This document shows, piece after piece, positions 35,365 to 42,565 of a DNA stretch of 64,000 nucleotides. The DNA lies in the NCBI GenBank assembly GCA_934454405.1, contig CAKSFN010000007.1, forward strand, positions 65,867-129,866, written 5' to 3'. Under the pieces are notes generated by a model. That model saw only the letters and a list, made by a program, of their open reading frames with translations, did not search any database and was not told the DNA's origin. This stretch comes from an uncultured Eubacteriales bacterium (GTDB lineage Bacteria > Bacillota > Clostridia > Oscillospirales > UBA644). How positions within the stretch are numbered: position 1 is the first letter of the stretch; every line of letters starts with the position of its first letter. Both the position numbers and the translations under genes were made by a program.

Positions 35365-36062
35365 GCCCCGTCCCCTTTCGATCGCAGTCGGTAACCGTAG
35401 CCCCAAACAGTTTCTATCAATACATCGCTGTCTGCCGCGGAAAGCTTGCTTCGTATGCGGCGCAGGGTTTCATCGGTTACTCTCGTTTCCACTTCATCGT
35501 TATAGCCCCAGATTTGATTGAGCAGTTCGTCGCGCGACAACGCTTTACCCTCATTATGCATCAAAAACAGGAGCATTTTCATTTCGTTCGGAGAAAGAGA
35601 AACTATCTTTCCTTTACAGAAAAGCTGCTTTTCCGCTCCCGAAAAGCGAAGATCTCCAACGGTAACATCTCTGTCCATCGGATTGCCGCCGCGCTCCATT
35701 TCAACGCGGCGCAGGAGCGCTTTTACCCTCATCAGAAGCACGGTCGGACGAAAAGGCTTTGTCAGATAGTCGTCCCCGCCCTGAAGGATGCCGTTGACAT
35801 AGTCATATTCGGTATCCTTTGCCGTCAGCAGAACTATGGGAACCTTATCCTTTTCCCGAATAATACGGCAGCAGGTCAGCCCGTCTGTGCCGGGCATCAT
35901 TATATCCAAAATTACAAGGTCGGCTCGTCTTTTGGAAAACGCGCTTAAAAGCGCGTCGCCTGTTTCAAACGCGCAAACCTCGTATCCGTCGTTTTCGAGA
36001 AAACTCCGAAGCGTTTCTCTTATGTTCTTTTCGTCTTCCGCGATATAGATGAGCTGTTTCAT
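35361..36062 (-). CDS. OmpR/PhoB-family response regulator
   Basis: 233 residues. Receiver domain with the phospho-acceptor Asp53 in VILDIMMPGTDG and a Lys in LTKPFRP; C-terminal winged helix with SLSPNEMKMLLFL and GYGYRLR. Ribosome binding site ACGGAGG. Cognate to the kinase by overlap. The secreted repeat protein is immediately upstream. Confidence 0.95.
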   Translation of the reverse strand: MKQLIYIAEDEKNIRETLRSFLENDGYEVCAFETGDALLSAFSKRRADLVILDIMMPGTDGLTCCRIIREKDKVPIVLLTAKDTEYDYVNGILQGGDDYLTKPFRPTVLLMRVKALLRRVEMERGGNPMDRDVTVGDLRFSGAEKQLFCKGKIVSLSPNEMKMLLFLMHNEGKALSRDELLNQIWGYNDEVETRVTDETLRRIRSKLSAADSDVLIETVWGYGYRLRSKGDGA

Positions 36063-36081
36063 AAAGCCTCCGTCAATAAGC

Positions 36082-36109
36082 CAGAGTCGTGCCGTGCGAC
36101 ACGACTCTG
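36082..36109 (-). terminator. intercistronic hairpin before the response regulator
   Basis: CAGAGTCGTG (36082-36091) pairs with CACGACTCTG (36100-36109), a 10-base stem, between the repeat-protein stop and the regulator start. No long T-run on the minus strand; it may reduce read-through or protect the upstream message. Confidence 0.55.
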
Positions 36110-36119
36110 CGCGTATCTC

Positions 36120-36926
36120 TTATCTTCTTTTTTCGCAGACAGAATAATCCTCTTCGTTCAGATCAAAGGGTATATCCTTTTCATTTGCCGCAATTTTTTC
36201 GTCGTATTCGGCATCGACACGATCCCAAAGCTCTGCGTTTCTTTCGAGAATTTCCGCAATTTTGTCCTCAAGAGCGTCGATTTCATCATAAAGACGGTCT
36301 GCGTTTTCGTCGTTTATGCTTGCATAAAGAGTGTCAACTCTTTTTTCAAGAGCTTCGATTTCCGCGAGGTCGGCAAGGAGAGCCGCTTTTTCCTGCGCGG
36401 TCAGAGAAGTCATACCTTTTATGGATTCCTCATAGGTTTCCTCTTTCTCCGTGCAATGACCGTTAAAGTCTTCTTCGTCGGGGTCAAGGGTCATATCCGG
36501 TTCTTTCGCGGCAATTTTTTCGTCGTACTCATCGTTGACGCGCTCCCAAAGTTTTGCGTTTCTTTCGAGTACCGCAGCGAGTTTGCTGTCAACGGCGTTG
36601 ATCTCATCATAGAGACGGTCCGCGTTTTCGTCAGTCATGCGGGCATAGATCTCGTCGATCTTCTTCTCAAGCGTCTCGATTTGTTCAAGGTCGGCGATAA
36701 GAGTCGCTTTTTCCTGCTCGTTTAAAGAGGAAAGACCTTTTACAAAGCTTTCGAAAGACTGCATTCCGCAGCTGTCGGAAGTTTCGCCTGCGGCAACACA
36801 GATTTTTTTCTGCGGCTCGGACGCTTTGTTGTCATTTGCGGAAATCACCGCCGCCGAAGCGATAATGAAGCTCATCGCAAGGACAAGCGCGAGAATGGTA
36901 GCAAGAATGGTTTTTTTGTTTTTCAT
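36120..36926 (-). CDS. secreted coiled-coil protein with two tandem repeats
   Basis: 268 residues. Signal peptide (MKNKKTILATILALVLAM...), a short linker with three cysteines, then two ~95-residue repeats that align end to end, each with LT/NxQEKAxLxADLxxIExLEK, DENADRLYDEI and ERNAxLWxRVxxEYDEKIA. Strongly acidic, helical. Not recognised. The start is at 36926 with AAAGGAG upstream. Encoded just before a two-component system, so it could be an accessory sensor or a target of that system. Confidence 0.72.
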   Translation of the reverse strand: MKNKKTILATILALVLAMSFIIASAAVISANDNKASEPQKKICVAAGETSDSCGMQSFESFVKGLSSLNEQEKATLIADLEQIETLEKKIDEIYARMTDENADRLYDEINAVDSKLAAVLERNAKLWERVNDEYDEKIAAKEPDMTLDPDEEDFNGHCTEKEETYEESIKGMTSLTAQEKAALLADLAEIEALEKRVDTLYASINDENADRLYDEIDALEDKIAEILERNAELWDRVDAEYDEKIAANEKDIPFDLNEEDYSVCEKRR

Positions 36927-37145
36927 GGCAAGTGCTCCTTTGAATTTATTTGCGGATTTCCTTTCCGCAATATAATCATAGCACAAAAGGACGCTGTATT
37001 CACCGAAAAAACGATTGAAAGTTGTCACAAAACCGTAAGAGTCCGAAAATCGTCAACGCTTTTCAGATAAATCCGATGAGTTTTCTCTGAAACGGCGGCA
37101 ACCGGAGAATTATTTTTCAATAAGCCGTTTAACATAGGTTGACTT
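36927..37145. other. intergenic region between redox operon and repeat protein
   Basis: About 220 bases with the ribosome binding site of the repeat protein at one end. I see no clear terminator for the upstream tlpA gene and no consensus promoter; a TATGAT-like -10 near 36977 is weak. Confidence 0.4.
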
Positions 37146-37748
37146 TTATTTTGCCTCAATCAGCGACTTTATCATACTTTCAAGCGCCGCCTCGCTCATT
37201 GCGCCGAGGTGCGTTTTTTTGACGTTTCCGTTTTTATCGATTGCGACCGTAAAAGGTATCGACAAAGCGTTGTATGCTTTTGCCGCGCTGCCTTCAGTGT
37301 CGTAATATACGGGAAAAGTGTAGCCGTTTTCGGAAAGGAATCTTTTTACCGAGTCAGGCGTTTCTCTGTAACCGTCGCTGAGATCTATCATCATAAATGT
37401 GACCTCCGCCTGATACTTCCTATACAGTTTTTCAAAGGCGGGCAGTTCGCTTCGGCAAGGAGGACACCAAGTCGCCCAAAAATTAAGAATAATGGGTCTG
37501 CCGAAGCCTTCCGACAGCGTAACATTCCTGCCTTTTCCGTCGGTCACGGTGAAATCGGGCGCGGTCTTCTCTTTACCCGACGCATCGGGTTTTACGGTCT
37601 CATCTGCGGATGACGGCGAGGTCGCGCTTGTCGGAGGGTCGGAAGGCGCAGGCGTCACGGACGACAAATGTCTGTATGCCGCAACGGCGACCGCAACCAG
37701 CGCCACGGCCGAGACCGCGAAAAGAATATACTTTAATCCGGACTTCAT
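37146..37748 (-). CDS. TlpA/ResA-like membrane-anchored thioredoxin
   Basis: 200 residues. N-terminal anchor (about 5-25), a Pro/Ser/Thr linker, then a thioredoxin-fold domain with redox motif WCPPC (Cys95/Cys98) and the cis-proline segment SIPFTVAID. It would receive electrons from CcdA outside the membrane and pass them to the MsrAB lipoprotein encoded in the same operon. The start overlaps the stop of a 42-codon gene as ATGA; RBS GAAGGAGG. Confidence 0.93.
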   Translation of the reverse strand: MKSGLKYILFAVSAVALVAVAVAAYRHLSSVTPAPSDPPTSATSPSSADETVKPDASGKEKTAPDFTVTDGKGRNVTLSEGFGRPIILNFWATWCPPCRSELPAFEKLYRKYQAEVTFMMIDLSDGYRETPDSVKRFLSENGYTFPVYYDTEGSAAKAYNALSIPFTVAIDKNGNVKKTHLGAMSEAALESMIKSLIEAK

Positions 37749-37873
37749 ACCTCGCCGCCTCCTTCGTAAAAGTTATGGCGCAATACTCTCCAGAGACCGC
37801 TCCCGACGATCGGTTTTGCAAAACGCTTCTTAAAATCTGAGTCTTCTTTTTTTATTCTTAATGAGATTCTCAT
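37745..37873 (-). CDS. 42-residue basic protein between ccdA and tlpA
   Basis: Frame MRISLRIKKEDSDFKKRF followed by AKPIVGSGLWRVLRHNFYEGGGEV. It starts 19 bases after the ccdA stop with AAAGGA eight bases upstream, and its TGA overlaps the tlpA ATG. Good ribosome binding site, coupled stop/start and ordinary codon use argue that it is translated. No cysteines, no membrane segment. Not recognised; it may be an accessory or a leader for tlpA. Confidence 0.6.
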   Translation of the reverse strand: MRISLRIKKEDSDFKKRFAKPIVGSGLWRVLRHNFYEGGGEV

Positions 37874-37891
37874 AAAAACAATCCTTTCCCG

Positions 37892-38545
37892 TTATGAAAA
37901 AACAGCCGTTATTGCGTCCATAAGTCCGCACGCCATAAGAATGCCGACAAGAATCAGAAAACAGCCGCAAACGATGTTGATAACGCGGTAGTGCTTTTTA
38001 ATAAAGGTAAACGCCGTGTTCAATTTCTCAATCAACAGCGCGGACAGTAAAAACGGCGCTCCGAGACCGAGAGAATAGGTCACAAGCAAAAGAACACCTT
38101 TAACCGCCGTTCCGGATGCTCCGGCAAGAGCCAGCGCCGAACCGAGAAACGCGCCTATGCAGGGCGTCAGGCTGACCGAGTAAATTATGCCGAACAGAAA
38201 CGCCGACACAACGGTATTCGCCGTCCGTCCGCTTTGCATTCCTTTGAAAAACGGCAGCTTGATAACTTCAAGATAAGACAGCCCGAAAACAACAATCAGC
38301 AGTCCGCCCACGATGTTGACAACCGTTTTGTATTCTTTCAGAAAAGCGCCGAGCGTGCCCGCGAAAAGTCCGAGAAGACTGAACACAACGGTAAAACCGA
38401 GTATAAAGCTGAAGGCTCTCAAAAACACCTTGTGTTTTTTGTCCGCCCCTCCGGCGAAATATGAGATATACAGCGGCAGCATGGGCAGCATACAGGGCGA
38501 TATAAATGAGATAAAGCCCTCCAAAAACGTAATAACAAATTCCAT
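37892..38545 (-). CDS. ccdA: CcdA-type thiol-disulfide transmembrane protein
   Basis: 217 residues, six membrane helices. N-terminal FISPCMLPMLPLYISYFAGG carries one conserved cysteine in the SPCMLP motif, and SLTPCIGAFLGSALA the second. It moves reducing power from cytoplasmic thioredoxin outward. Between msrAB (18 bases upstream) and tlpA. Confidence 0.93.
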   Translation of the reverse strand: MEFVITFLEGFISFISPCMLPMLPLYISYFAGGADKKHKVFLRAFSFILGFTVVFSLLGLFAGTLGAFLKEYKTVVNIVGGLLIVVFGLSYLEVIKLPFFKGMQSGRTANTVVSAFLFGIIYSVSLTPCIGAFLGSALALAGASGTAVKGVLLLVTYSLGLGAPFLLSALLIEKLNTAFTFIKKHYRVINIVCGCFLILVGILMACGLMDAITAVFS

Positions 38546-38563
38546 AAACAGCTCCCGAGTTTT

Positions 38564-39643
38564 TTAATTGAAAACGGACAGCAGATATCCGTAACCTTCG
38601 CTCTCCATTTTTTCATACGGAACAAAACGCAGCGCGGCGCTGTTTATGCAGTAACGCACGCCGTTCGGAGAATCGGGGTCTCCCGTGAACACGTGCCCCA
38701 GATGTGAATCGCCTGCGCGACTGCGCACCTCCGTGCGGTTCATTCCGTAGCTGTTATCCTGCCTCTCCACAACGGCAGGCGCTTCAATAGGCTTGGAAAA
38801 TGCCGGCCAGCCGCAGCCGCTTTCAAACTTATCCGAGGAGGAAAAGAGAGGCTCGCCCGTCACGACATCAACATAAATCCCTTTTTCAAACTTGTTCCAG
38901 AACTCATTGTTAAAAGCTCGTTCCGTTCCGTTTTCCTGTGTGATGCGGTACTGCTCCGCCGTCAGCTTTTCGCGTATAGCTTCTGTCGCGGGCTTTTTAT
39001 AATCGCCCGGGTCGATCTTCATTTTTGAAAACAATTCGATTTCCTCGCGTGGTATATGACAGTAGCCGTTCGGATTTTTTTCCAGATAATTCTGATGATA
39101 TTCCTCTGCCGGATAGAAGTTCAAAAGAGGGCCGAACTCCACAAAAAACTCATTGCGGCGGCTTTTTTCAAGGTCGTAAATCCGCTGTGCGGCTTCCCGT
39201 GCCTTATCGTTTGTATAATATATACCCGTCTGATACTGACTTCCGACATCATTTCCCTGTCGATTTTGTTTTGTCGGGTCTATAACATAAAAATAAGCAA
39301 GCAGCAATGCGTCAAGACTTACTTTTTCGGGGTCATATTCCACTCTCACGGTCTCTCGAAATCCAGTTTCACCGGAACATACCGTCTTATACTCGGCGTC
39401 CGCCTTGCATGTTCCGTTTGCATAGCCGCTTTCGGCGTCGATAACTCCTGGGATTGACTGCATCAGATGCTCAATTCCCCAAAAACAGCCGCCGGCGAGA
39501 TAAATCACATTTTCACGTTCATTCGAAAAATCCATACGCTCAATCTCCGCATTTTTTTTATTGTCAGTTGAATTCATACCGCAACCCGATAAAAAAAGAG
39601 AAGCGGAAAGCAACAGTATACAAAATTTTGATAAGTGTTTCAT
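38564..39643 (-). CDS. msrAB: fused methionine sulfoxide reductase MsrA-MsrB, lipoprotein
   Basis: 359 residues. Lipobox FLSGC (Cys21) puts it on the outer face of the membrane. MsrA domain, about 45-200, with GGCFWGIEHL (catalytic Cys53). MsrB domain, about 215-345, with SGCGWPAFSKPI, RAGDSHLGHVF and catalytic Cys332 in RYCINSAAL. Repairs both methionine sulfoxide epimers on exported proteins. Expected to be recycled by TlpA and CcdA, the arrangement known from pneumococcal MsrAB2. Confidence 0.95.
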   Translation of the reverse strand: MKHLSKFCILLLSASLFLSGCGMNSTDNKKNAEIERMDFSNERENVIYLAGGCFWGIEHLMQSIPGVIDAESGYANGTCKADAEYKTVCSGETGFRETVRVEYDPEKVSLDALLLAYFYVIDPTKQNRQGNDVGSQYQTGIYYTNDKAREAAQRIYDLEKSRRNEFFVEFGPLLNFYPAEEYHQNYLEKNPNGYCHIPREEIELFSKMKIDPGDYKKPATEAIREKLTAEQYRITQENGTERAFNNEFWNKFEKGIYVDVVTGEPLFSSSDKFESGCGWPAFSKPIEAPAVVERQDNSYGMNRTEVRSRAGDSHLGHVFTGDPDSPNGVRYCINSAALRFVPYEKMESEGYGYLLSVFN

Positions 39644-39679
39644 GCCGTTTCCTCCGAAAGATGCGTATTCCCGTTATTT

Positions 39680-39934
39680 TCAGGGGGTATTCCCGTCGGA
39701 ATCCCCGTTCTGTTTGTCATCGGTTGAGAAGGCTTTTGAAGGGAGGATAAGTATTCCGACAAGAAGTCCGAAAACAGCGCCGATAACGGTGCTGAAATAC
39801 GGGTTTCCCGTTATGGAACAGCTTCCCGACCCGCATCCGACAAAGCGGTAAAGCAAAAATCCTCCGACGGCGCCGAGAACGGCGAACGCAATATAAAGGA
39901 GAAAAAATATAATTTTCCCGTTACGCTTTTTCAT
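39680..39934 (-). CDS. DUF6132-like small membrane protein
   Basis: 84 residues, two membrane helices (about 8-28 and 50-66), with CGSGSCSITGNPYFST between them; this Cys-x4-Cys loop resembles the CxSGxCPITSNP signature of DUF6132. The two cysteines may be redox active, in keeping with the operon. Overlaps the Rrf2 gene by 14 bases. Confidence 0.75.
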   Translation of the reverse strand: MKKRNGKIIFFLLYIAFAVLGAVGGFLLYRFVGCGSGSCSITGNPYFSTVIGAVFGLLVGILILPSKAFSTDDKQNGDSDGNTP

Positions 39935-40364
39935 CTATCGACGGCTCCTTTCCGTGTTTCAGTATTTTTCTGTCAATATCGGCCACGGTGATACCGCGCA
40001 GACTTTTTCTGCAATGCTCGTCAAGCCGGGCGCAGATGTTTTCCATCACCGAGCCCATTCCCGACGAAATAAGACACTCCTTATCCATATCCCCGCTGCG
40101 CCACGGAGAACCGACAAAATGCGCGTCGATCGCCTCGGCTATCGTTTCCAAAGTAAGTGTTTCGGCGTCTGCAGCAAAGGCATAGCCACCGGATTTCCCG
40201 CCCTTTGCGGTCACAATGCCCGCCTTTTTCAGCTTGGACATAACCTTTCTCACAAGAACGGGATTGGTGCATACGTTCTGCGCAAGCTCTTCGCTGCTGA
40301 GAACTCTTTCCATGTGATTGAGATAAACCAGTGCGTGAACCGCAATACTGAATGAACTGTTCAT
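39921..40364 (-). CDS. Rrf2-family transcriptional regulator
   Basis: 147 residues. N-terminal winged helix (FSIAVHALVYLNH, LVRKVMSKLKKAGIV, GGKSGGYAFA) and a C-terminal part with three cysteines, Cys97, Cys111 and Cys118, plus Cys32. Spacing differs from the Fe-S ligands of NsrR/IscR, so a thiol switch is equally possible. It is the second gene of the redox operon and most likely binds the paired palindromes in the promoter (40847-40894). Confidence 0.92.
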   Translation of the reverse strand: MNSSFSIAVHALVYLNHMERVLSSEELAQNVCTNPVLVRKVMSKLKKAGIVTAKGGKSGGYAFAADAETLTLETIAEAIDAHFVGSPWRSGDMDKECLISSGMGSVMENICARLDEHCRKSLRGITVADIDRKILKHGKEPSIDEKA

Positions 40365-40379
40365 AAGTATTTCTTCTCC

Positions 40380-40826
40380 TCAATCCTTAACCTTTTCATA
40401 CGGCCAGTCGATTATTCCGCCGAAATCATAAACATTTTCATAACCCAACGCCAAAAGTTTATTTGCAGCGTCATGGCTTCTCCGTCCGCTTCGACAGTAA
40501 ACAAGCAAGACGGCTTGTTTGTCCGGCAGTTCCGACGGAGCATCATTGACTATTGTTTCATTCGGGACAAGAACGGCGCCTTTGATATGTCCCTCGTCGT
40601 ATTCAGCCTTCGTGCGCACGTCCACAACGGTAACGCCGCCGGCGGACATCATATCATAAGCTTCCTTTGCCGATATCTTTTTATACATACCCTTTTCCTT
40701 TTCGGTCGCCCCAACGGACGCCTCCGTGTTTTTCGCGCTCTCCGTTTTCTCCTGACGGGACGGTATCACGCACGAAGACAGAAGAAAAACAGGCAGAACA
40801 ACAAAAAATATAAACAACCTTTTCAT
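40380..40826 (-). CDS. rhodanese-domain lipoprotein
   Basis: 148 residues. Lipobox FLLSSC (Cys19), a short linker, then a rhodanese domain with VDVRTKAEYDEGHIKGA and the active-site loop YCRSGRRSHDAA. It would handle persulfide or sulfane sulfur outside the membrane. The start is the ATG at 40826 with GGGAGG upstream; in-frame codons further upstream run through the operator. First gene of the Rrf2 redox operon. Confidence 0.9.
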   Translation of the reverse strand: MKRLFIFFVVLPVFLLSSCVIPSRQEKTESAKNTEASVGATEKEKGMYKKISAKEAYDMMSAGGVTVVDVRTKAEYDEGHIKGAVLVPNETIVNDAPSELPDKQAVLLVYCRSGRRSHDAANKLLALGYENVYDFGGIIDWPYEKVKD

Positions 40827-40846
40827 TCGATATCCTCCCTTTTTAA

Positions 40847-40867
40847 CTGTAATTAAAATTATTACAG
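40847..40867. promoter_or_regulatory. palindromic operator 1 of the Rrf2 redox operon
   Basis: A 21-base palindrome, CTGTAAT-N7-ATTACAG, downstream of the predicted transcript start. 18 of 21 bases match operator 2, whose start is 27 bases away. Confidence 0.75.
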
Positions 40868-40873
40868 CTTCTG

Positions 40874-40894
40874 TTGTAATTATAATTGTTACAG
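40874..40894. promoter_or_regulatory. palindromic operator 2 of the Rrf2 redox operon
   Basis: A 21-base near-palindrome, TTGTAAT-N7-GTTACAG, that covers the -10 and much of the spacer of the promoter. Binding here would block RNA polymerase directly. Confidence 0.75.
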
Positions 40895-40907
40895 CCGCTC
40901 TTGTCAA
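40879..40907 (-). promoter_or_regulatory. full-consensus promoter of the redox operon
   Basis: On the minus strand TTGACA (40907-40902), 17 bases, TATAAT (40884-40879). Such a strong promoter with two operators implies tight repression that is lifted by a signal. Confidence 0.88.
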
Positions 40908-40979
40908 TAGCCTTTAACGAGAATTAACATTCTTTCCGCAAACAGACTCGCGCCGAACACAAAAAACATCATCAGCCTC

Positions 40980-41008
40980 AAAAAAAAGGAGCAGGCGAAA
41001 ACCTGCTC
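40980..41008 (-). terminator. terminator downstream of the P-loop gene
   Basis: GAGCAGG/CCTGCTC (40989-40995 and 41002-41008) followed on the minus strand by eight T residues. It lies about 190 bases after the stop at 41193, so the message has a long 3' end. Confidence 0.75.
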
Positions 41009-41036
41009 TCAACATAAAACCATATTAAGATAAAAA

Positions 41037-41077
41037 ATCGAGTATTCATAAAGTCAAACCCCTTATGAATACTCGAT
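41037..41077. repeat. perfect 15-base inverted repeat
   Basis: ATCGAGTATTCATAA (41037-41051) and its exact complement (41063-41077) with an 11-base loop. No T-run on either side. Lies between the terminator and the GGTTTCA cluster. Confidence 0.75.
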
Positions 41078-41103
41078 ATGATAACAGCTGATAATAATGA
41101 TAC

Positions 41104-41165
41104 GGTTTCAAATGGTTTCATTTGGTTTCACTCGAAAATGAAACCATAGCGGTGGAAGTGAAACC
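41104..41165. repeat. GGTTTCA heptamer cluster
   Basis: Three direct copies of GGTTTCA at 41104, 41114 and 41124 (exactly 10 bases apart) are followed by two inverted copies, TGAAACC, at 41139 and 41159 (20 apart). The spacing puts copies on one helix face, as in operators or iterons. Just downstream of the P-loop gene. Confidence 0.7.
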
Positions 41166-41192
41166 ATGTTTATCCGTTCGTCATACCGGAAT

Positions 41193-41744
41193 TTATAGAT
41201 TGAAGGTTTCCTTGATCAATCTTGCAACCTTATCAGGTTCCATATCAGAATTATCAATCCTGAGGTAGTTATCAAAAGTAATCTCGCCATCATAACTAAC
41301 ACATCTATGATTTTTGTCAGCATTGATTAAACGCTGATTGGAAGCCTCTATATCTCTTTTGGAAGCTTTGTGTTTTAGTCTGTTCTCAGAAATGTTCCTT
41401 TTCAGTCTGATCTCTTGCGGGGCAATCAGTTCAACATAATAAAAATCCGTCTCGAATGGTTCAAAGATACTTTTAACATGCTCCAGAGACTCCCATTCTG
41501 ACGGTAGATCAAAATCCATCATCATTGTAAAAATCATCCCATAGTTATCGGAAGCTGCAAAGTTCTTGAAAATCGTGTCACGCATTTCCGAGATTGTCTT
41601 TCCGTCGTATCTACCGAAAATCTCTATCACCGGTTCGATGGTCATGTGATTGTGAAAGAGTCTTAAATCCGTTATTTTCATTAGTTCCTGACCAACTGTC
41701 ATTTTCCCAACAGCAGTATCGCCAATTATAAATAATAGTTTCAT
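41193..41744 (-). CDS. P-loop kinase-like protein (shikimate/adenylate kinase fold)
   Basis: 183 residues. Walker A in LLFIIGDTAVGKMT near the N-terminus, a mixed alpha/beta pattern, RLKRNISENRLKHKASKRD as a possible lid. It resembles AAA-type small nucleotide kinases of unknown substrate, often phage- or resistance-related relatives. The start is the ATG at 41744, preceded by GGAGGT. Its flanks (repeat cluster, tRNA gene) differ from the neighbouring metabolic genes, a mild hint of acquisition. Confidence 0.65.
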   Translation of the reverse strand: MKLLFIIGDTAVGKMTVGQELMKITDLRLFHNHMTIEPVIEIFGRYDGKTISEMRDTIFKNFAASDNYGMIFTMMMDFDLPSEWESLEHVKSIFEPFETDFYYVELIAPQEIRLKRNISENRLKHKASKRDIEASNQRLINADKNHRCVSYDGEITFDNYLRIDNSDMEPDKVARLIKETFNL

Positions 41745-41808
41745 AAAACACCTCCACAAATTCCGACCTATCGAATTAACTATATCAGATGATTATGCTG
41801 ATTGCAAT

Positions 41809-41849
41809 AAAAAGTCCGATGGTTTTGATGCGAAACCATCGGACTTTTT
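41809..41849 (-). terminator. tRNA-Pro terminator
   Basis: A perfect 17-base stem, arms 41809-41825 and 41833-41849, ending in TTTTT on the minus strand. The stem starts at the last base of the encoded CCA end. Confidence 0.85.
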
Positions 41850-41924
41850 GGTCGGAGTGACGGGATTCGAACCCACGACCTCTTGGTCCCGAACCAAGCA
41901 CGCTACCATCTGCGCTACACCCCG
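41849..41924 (-). tRNA. tRNA-Pro (anticodon CGG)
   Basis: 76 nt, with CCA encoded. Acceptor stem CGGGGTG/CACTCCG, D arm GCGC-AGATGGTA-GCGT, anticodon stem CTTGG/CCAAG with loop TTCGGGA (anticodon CGG, reading CCG), T arm with TTCGAAT. All stems pair apart from G-U wobbles. Has its own consensus promoter and terminator. Confidence 0.95.
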
Positions 41925-41936
41925 AAGTGCTCAATC

Positions 41937-41965
41937 ATTATATCATTTTTGACGGTGTTTGTCAA
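41937..41965 (-). promoter_or_regulatory. tRNA-Pro promoter
   Basis: Minus strand TTGACA (41965-41960), 17 bases, TATAAT (41942-41937), 12 bases before the tRNA. Confidence 0.88.
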
Positions 41966-42070
41966 GGGCTAAATATGATAAATTGTTGAAGTTTGAAAGA
42001 AATCAGATCCGACAACGCGGCGCGTAAGTTTTTGACCGTTATATACGGCTATATTCCTTTTAATAAAGAA

Positions 42071-42098
42071 ATCCCCCGACGGTTTTTCCGTCGGGGAT
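42071..42098 (-). terminator. terminator of the fucose gene cluster
   Basis: ATCCCCCGACGG pairs with CCGTCGGGGAT (one bulged C), followed on the minus strand by TTTCTTTATT. About 15 bases after the fucU stop. Confidence 0.8.
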
Positions 42099-42113
42099 CT
42101 CTGTTCTGTCCGA

Positions 42114-42548
42114 TTATTTCGGGATTATAACGCCTTTTTTGAGTATCAGATTAGCATAAAGCGCGGTTTCGCCCGTTGCGATAACGGCGTATGCCTTTTC
42201 TGCGCGGTCATAGAAGGCAAACCTCTCGATATGCCCCATTTTGACCTTGTCGCCCTCGGAAGCCGTCAGTATTCGGGAGTATTCGTCCCATATAGGAGTC
42301 TCGACTTTGTCTCCGGGAACAACTTCCATCAGCATTGCATTCGGGTCGGAATACGTATCAAGCGGAAAAACGGACATTATCGCATTCAGAACGTCAGTAC
42401 CCGTATGAGCGTCGAGCCTGACAACTCTTTTTCCGATAGAATCCGACGGAAAGTTTCCGTCCGCAAGCACGATTTCATCTCCGTGTCCCATTTCGCTGAG
42501 GATTTTCAGTAATTCAGGCGTCAAAAGCGGTGATAAGCCTTTCAGCAT
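42114..42548 (-). CDS. fucU: L-fucose mutarotase (FucU/RbsD family)
   Basis: 144 residues. MLKGLSPLLTPELLKILSEMGHGDEIVLADGNFP is the family N-terminus, whose key parts are the active-site histidine in MGHGDEI and DGNFP; near the C-terminus ALYANLILKKGVI. Interconverts the anomers of fucose (or another sugar) for the isomerase encoded 17 bases upstream. RBS GGGGAGG. Confidence 0.9.
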   Translation of the reverse strand: MLKGLSPLLTPELLKILSEMGHGDEIVLADGNFPSDSIGKRVVRLDAHTGTDVLNAIMSVFPLDTYSDPNAMLMEVVPGDKVETPIWDEYSRILTASEGDKVKMGHIERFAFYDRAEKAYAVIATGETALYANLILKKGVIIPK

Positions 42549-42565
42549 CAGTCAGTCCTCCCCTG

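Noticed and set aside
37025..37135. 36-codon minus-strand frame downstream of tlpA
   Set aside because: No ribosome binding site and no coupling to its neighbours.
41104..41165. GGTTTCA cluster as a CRISPR array
   Set aside because: Repeats are only 7 bases, spacers 3 to 13 bases, with mixed orientation and no cas genes.
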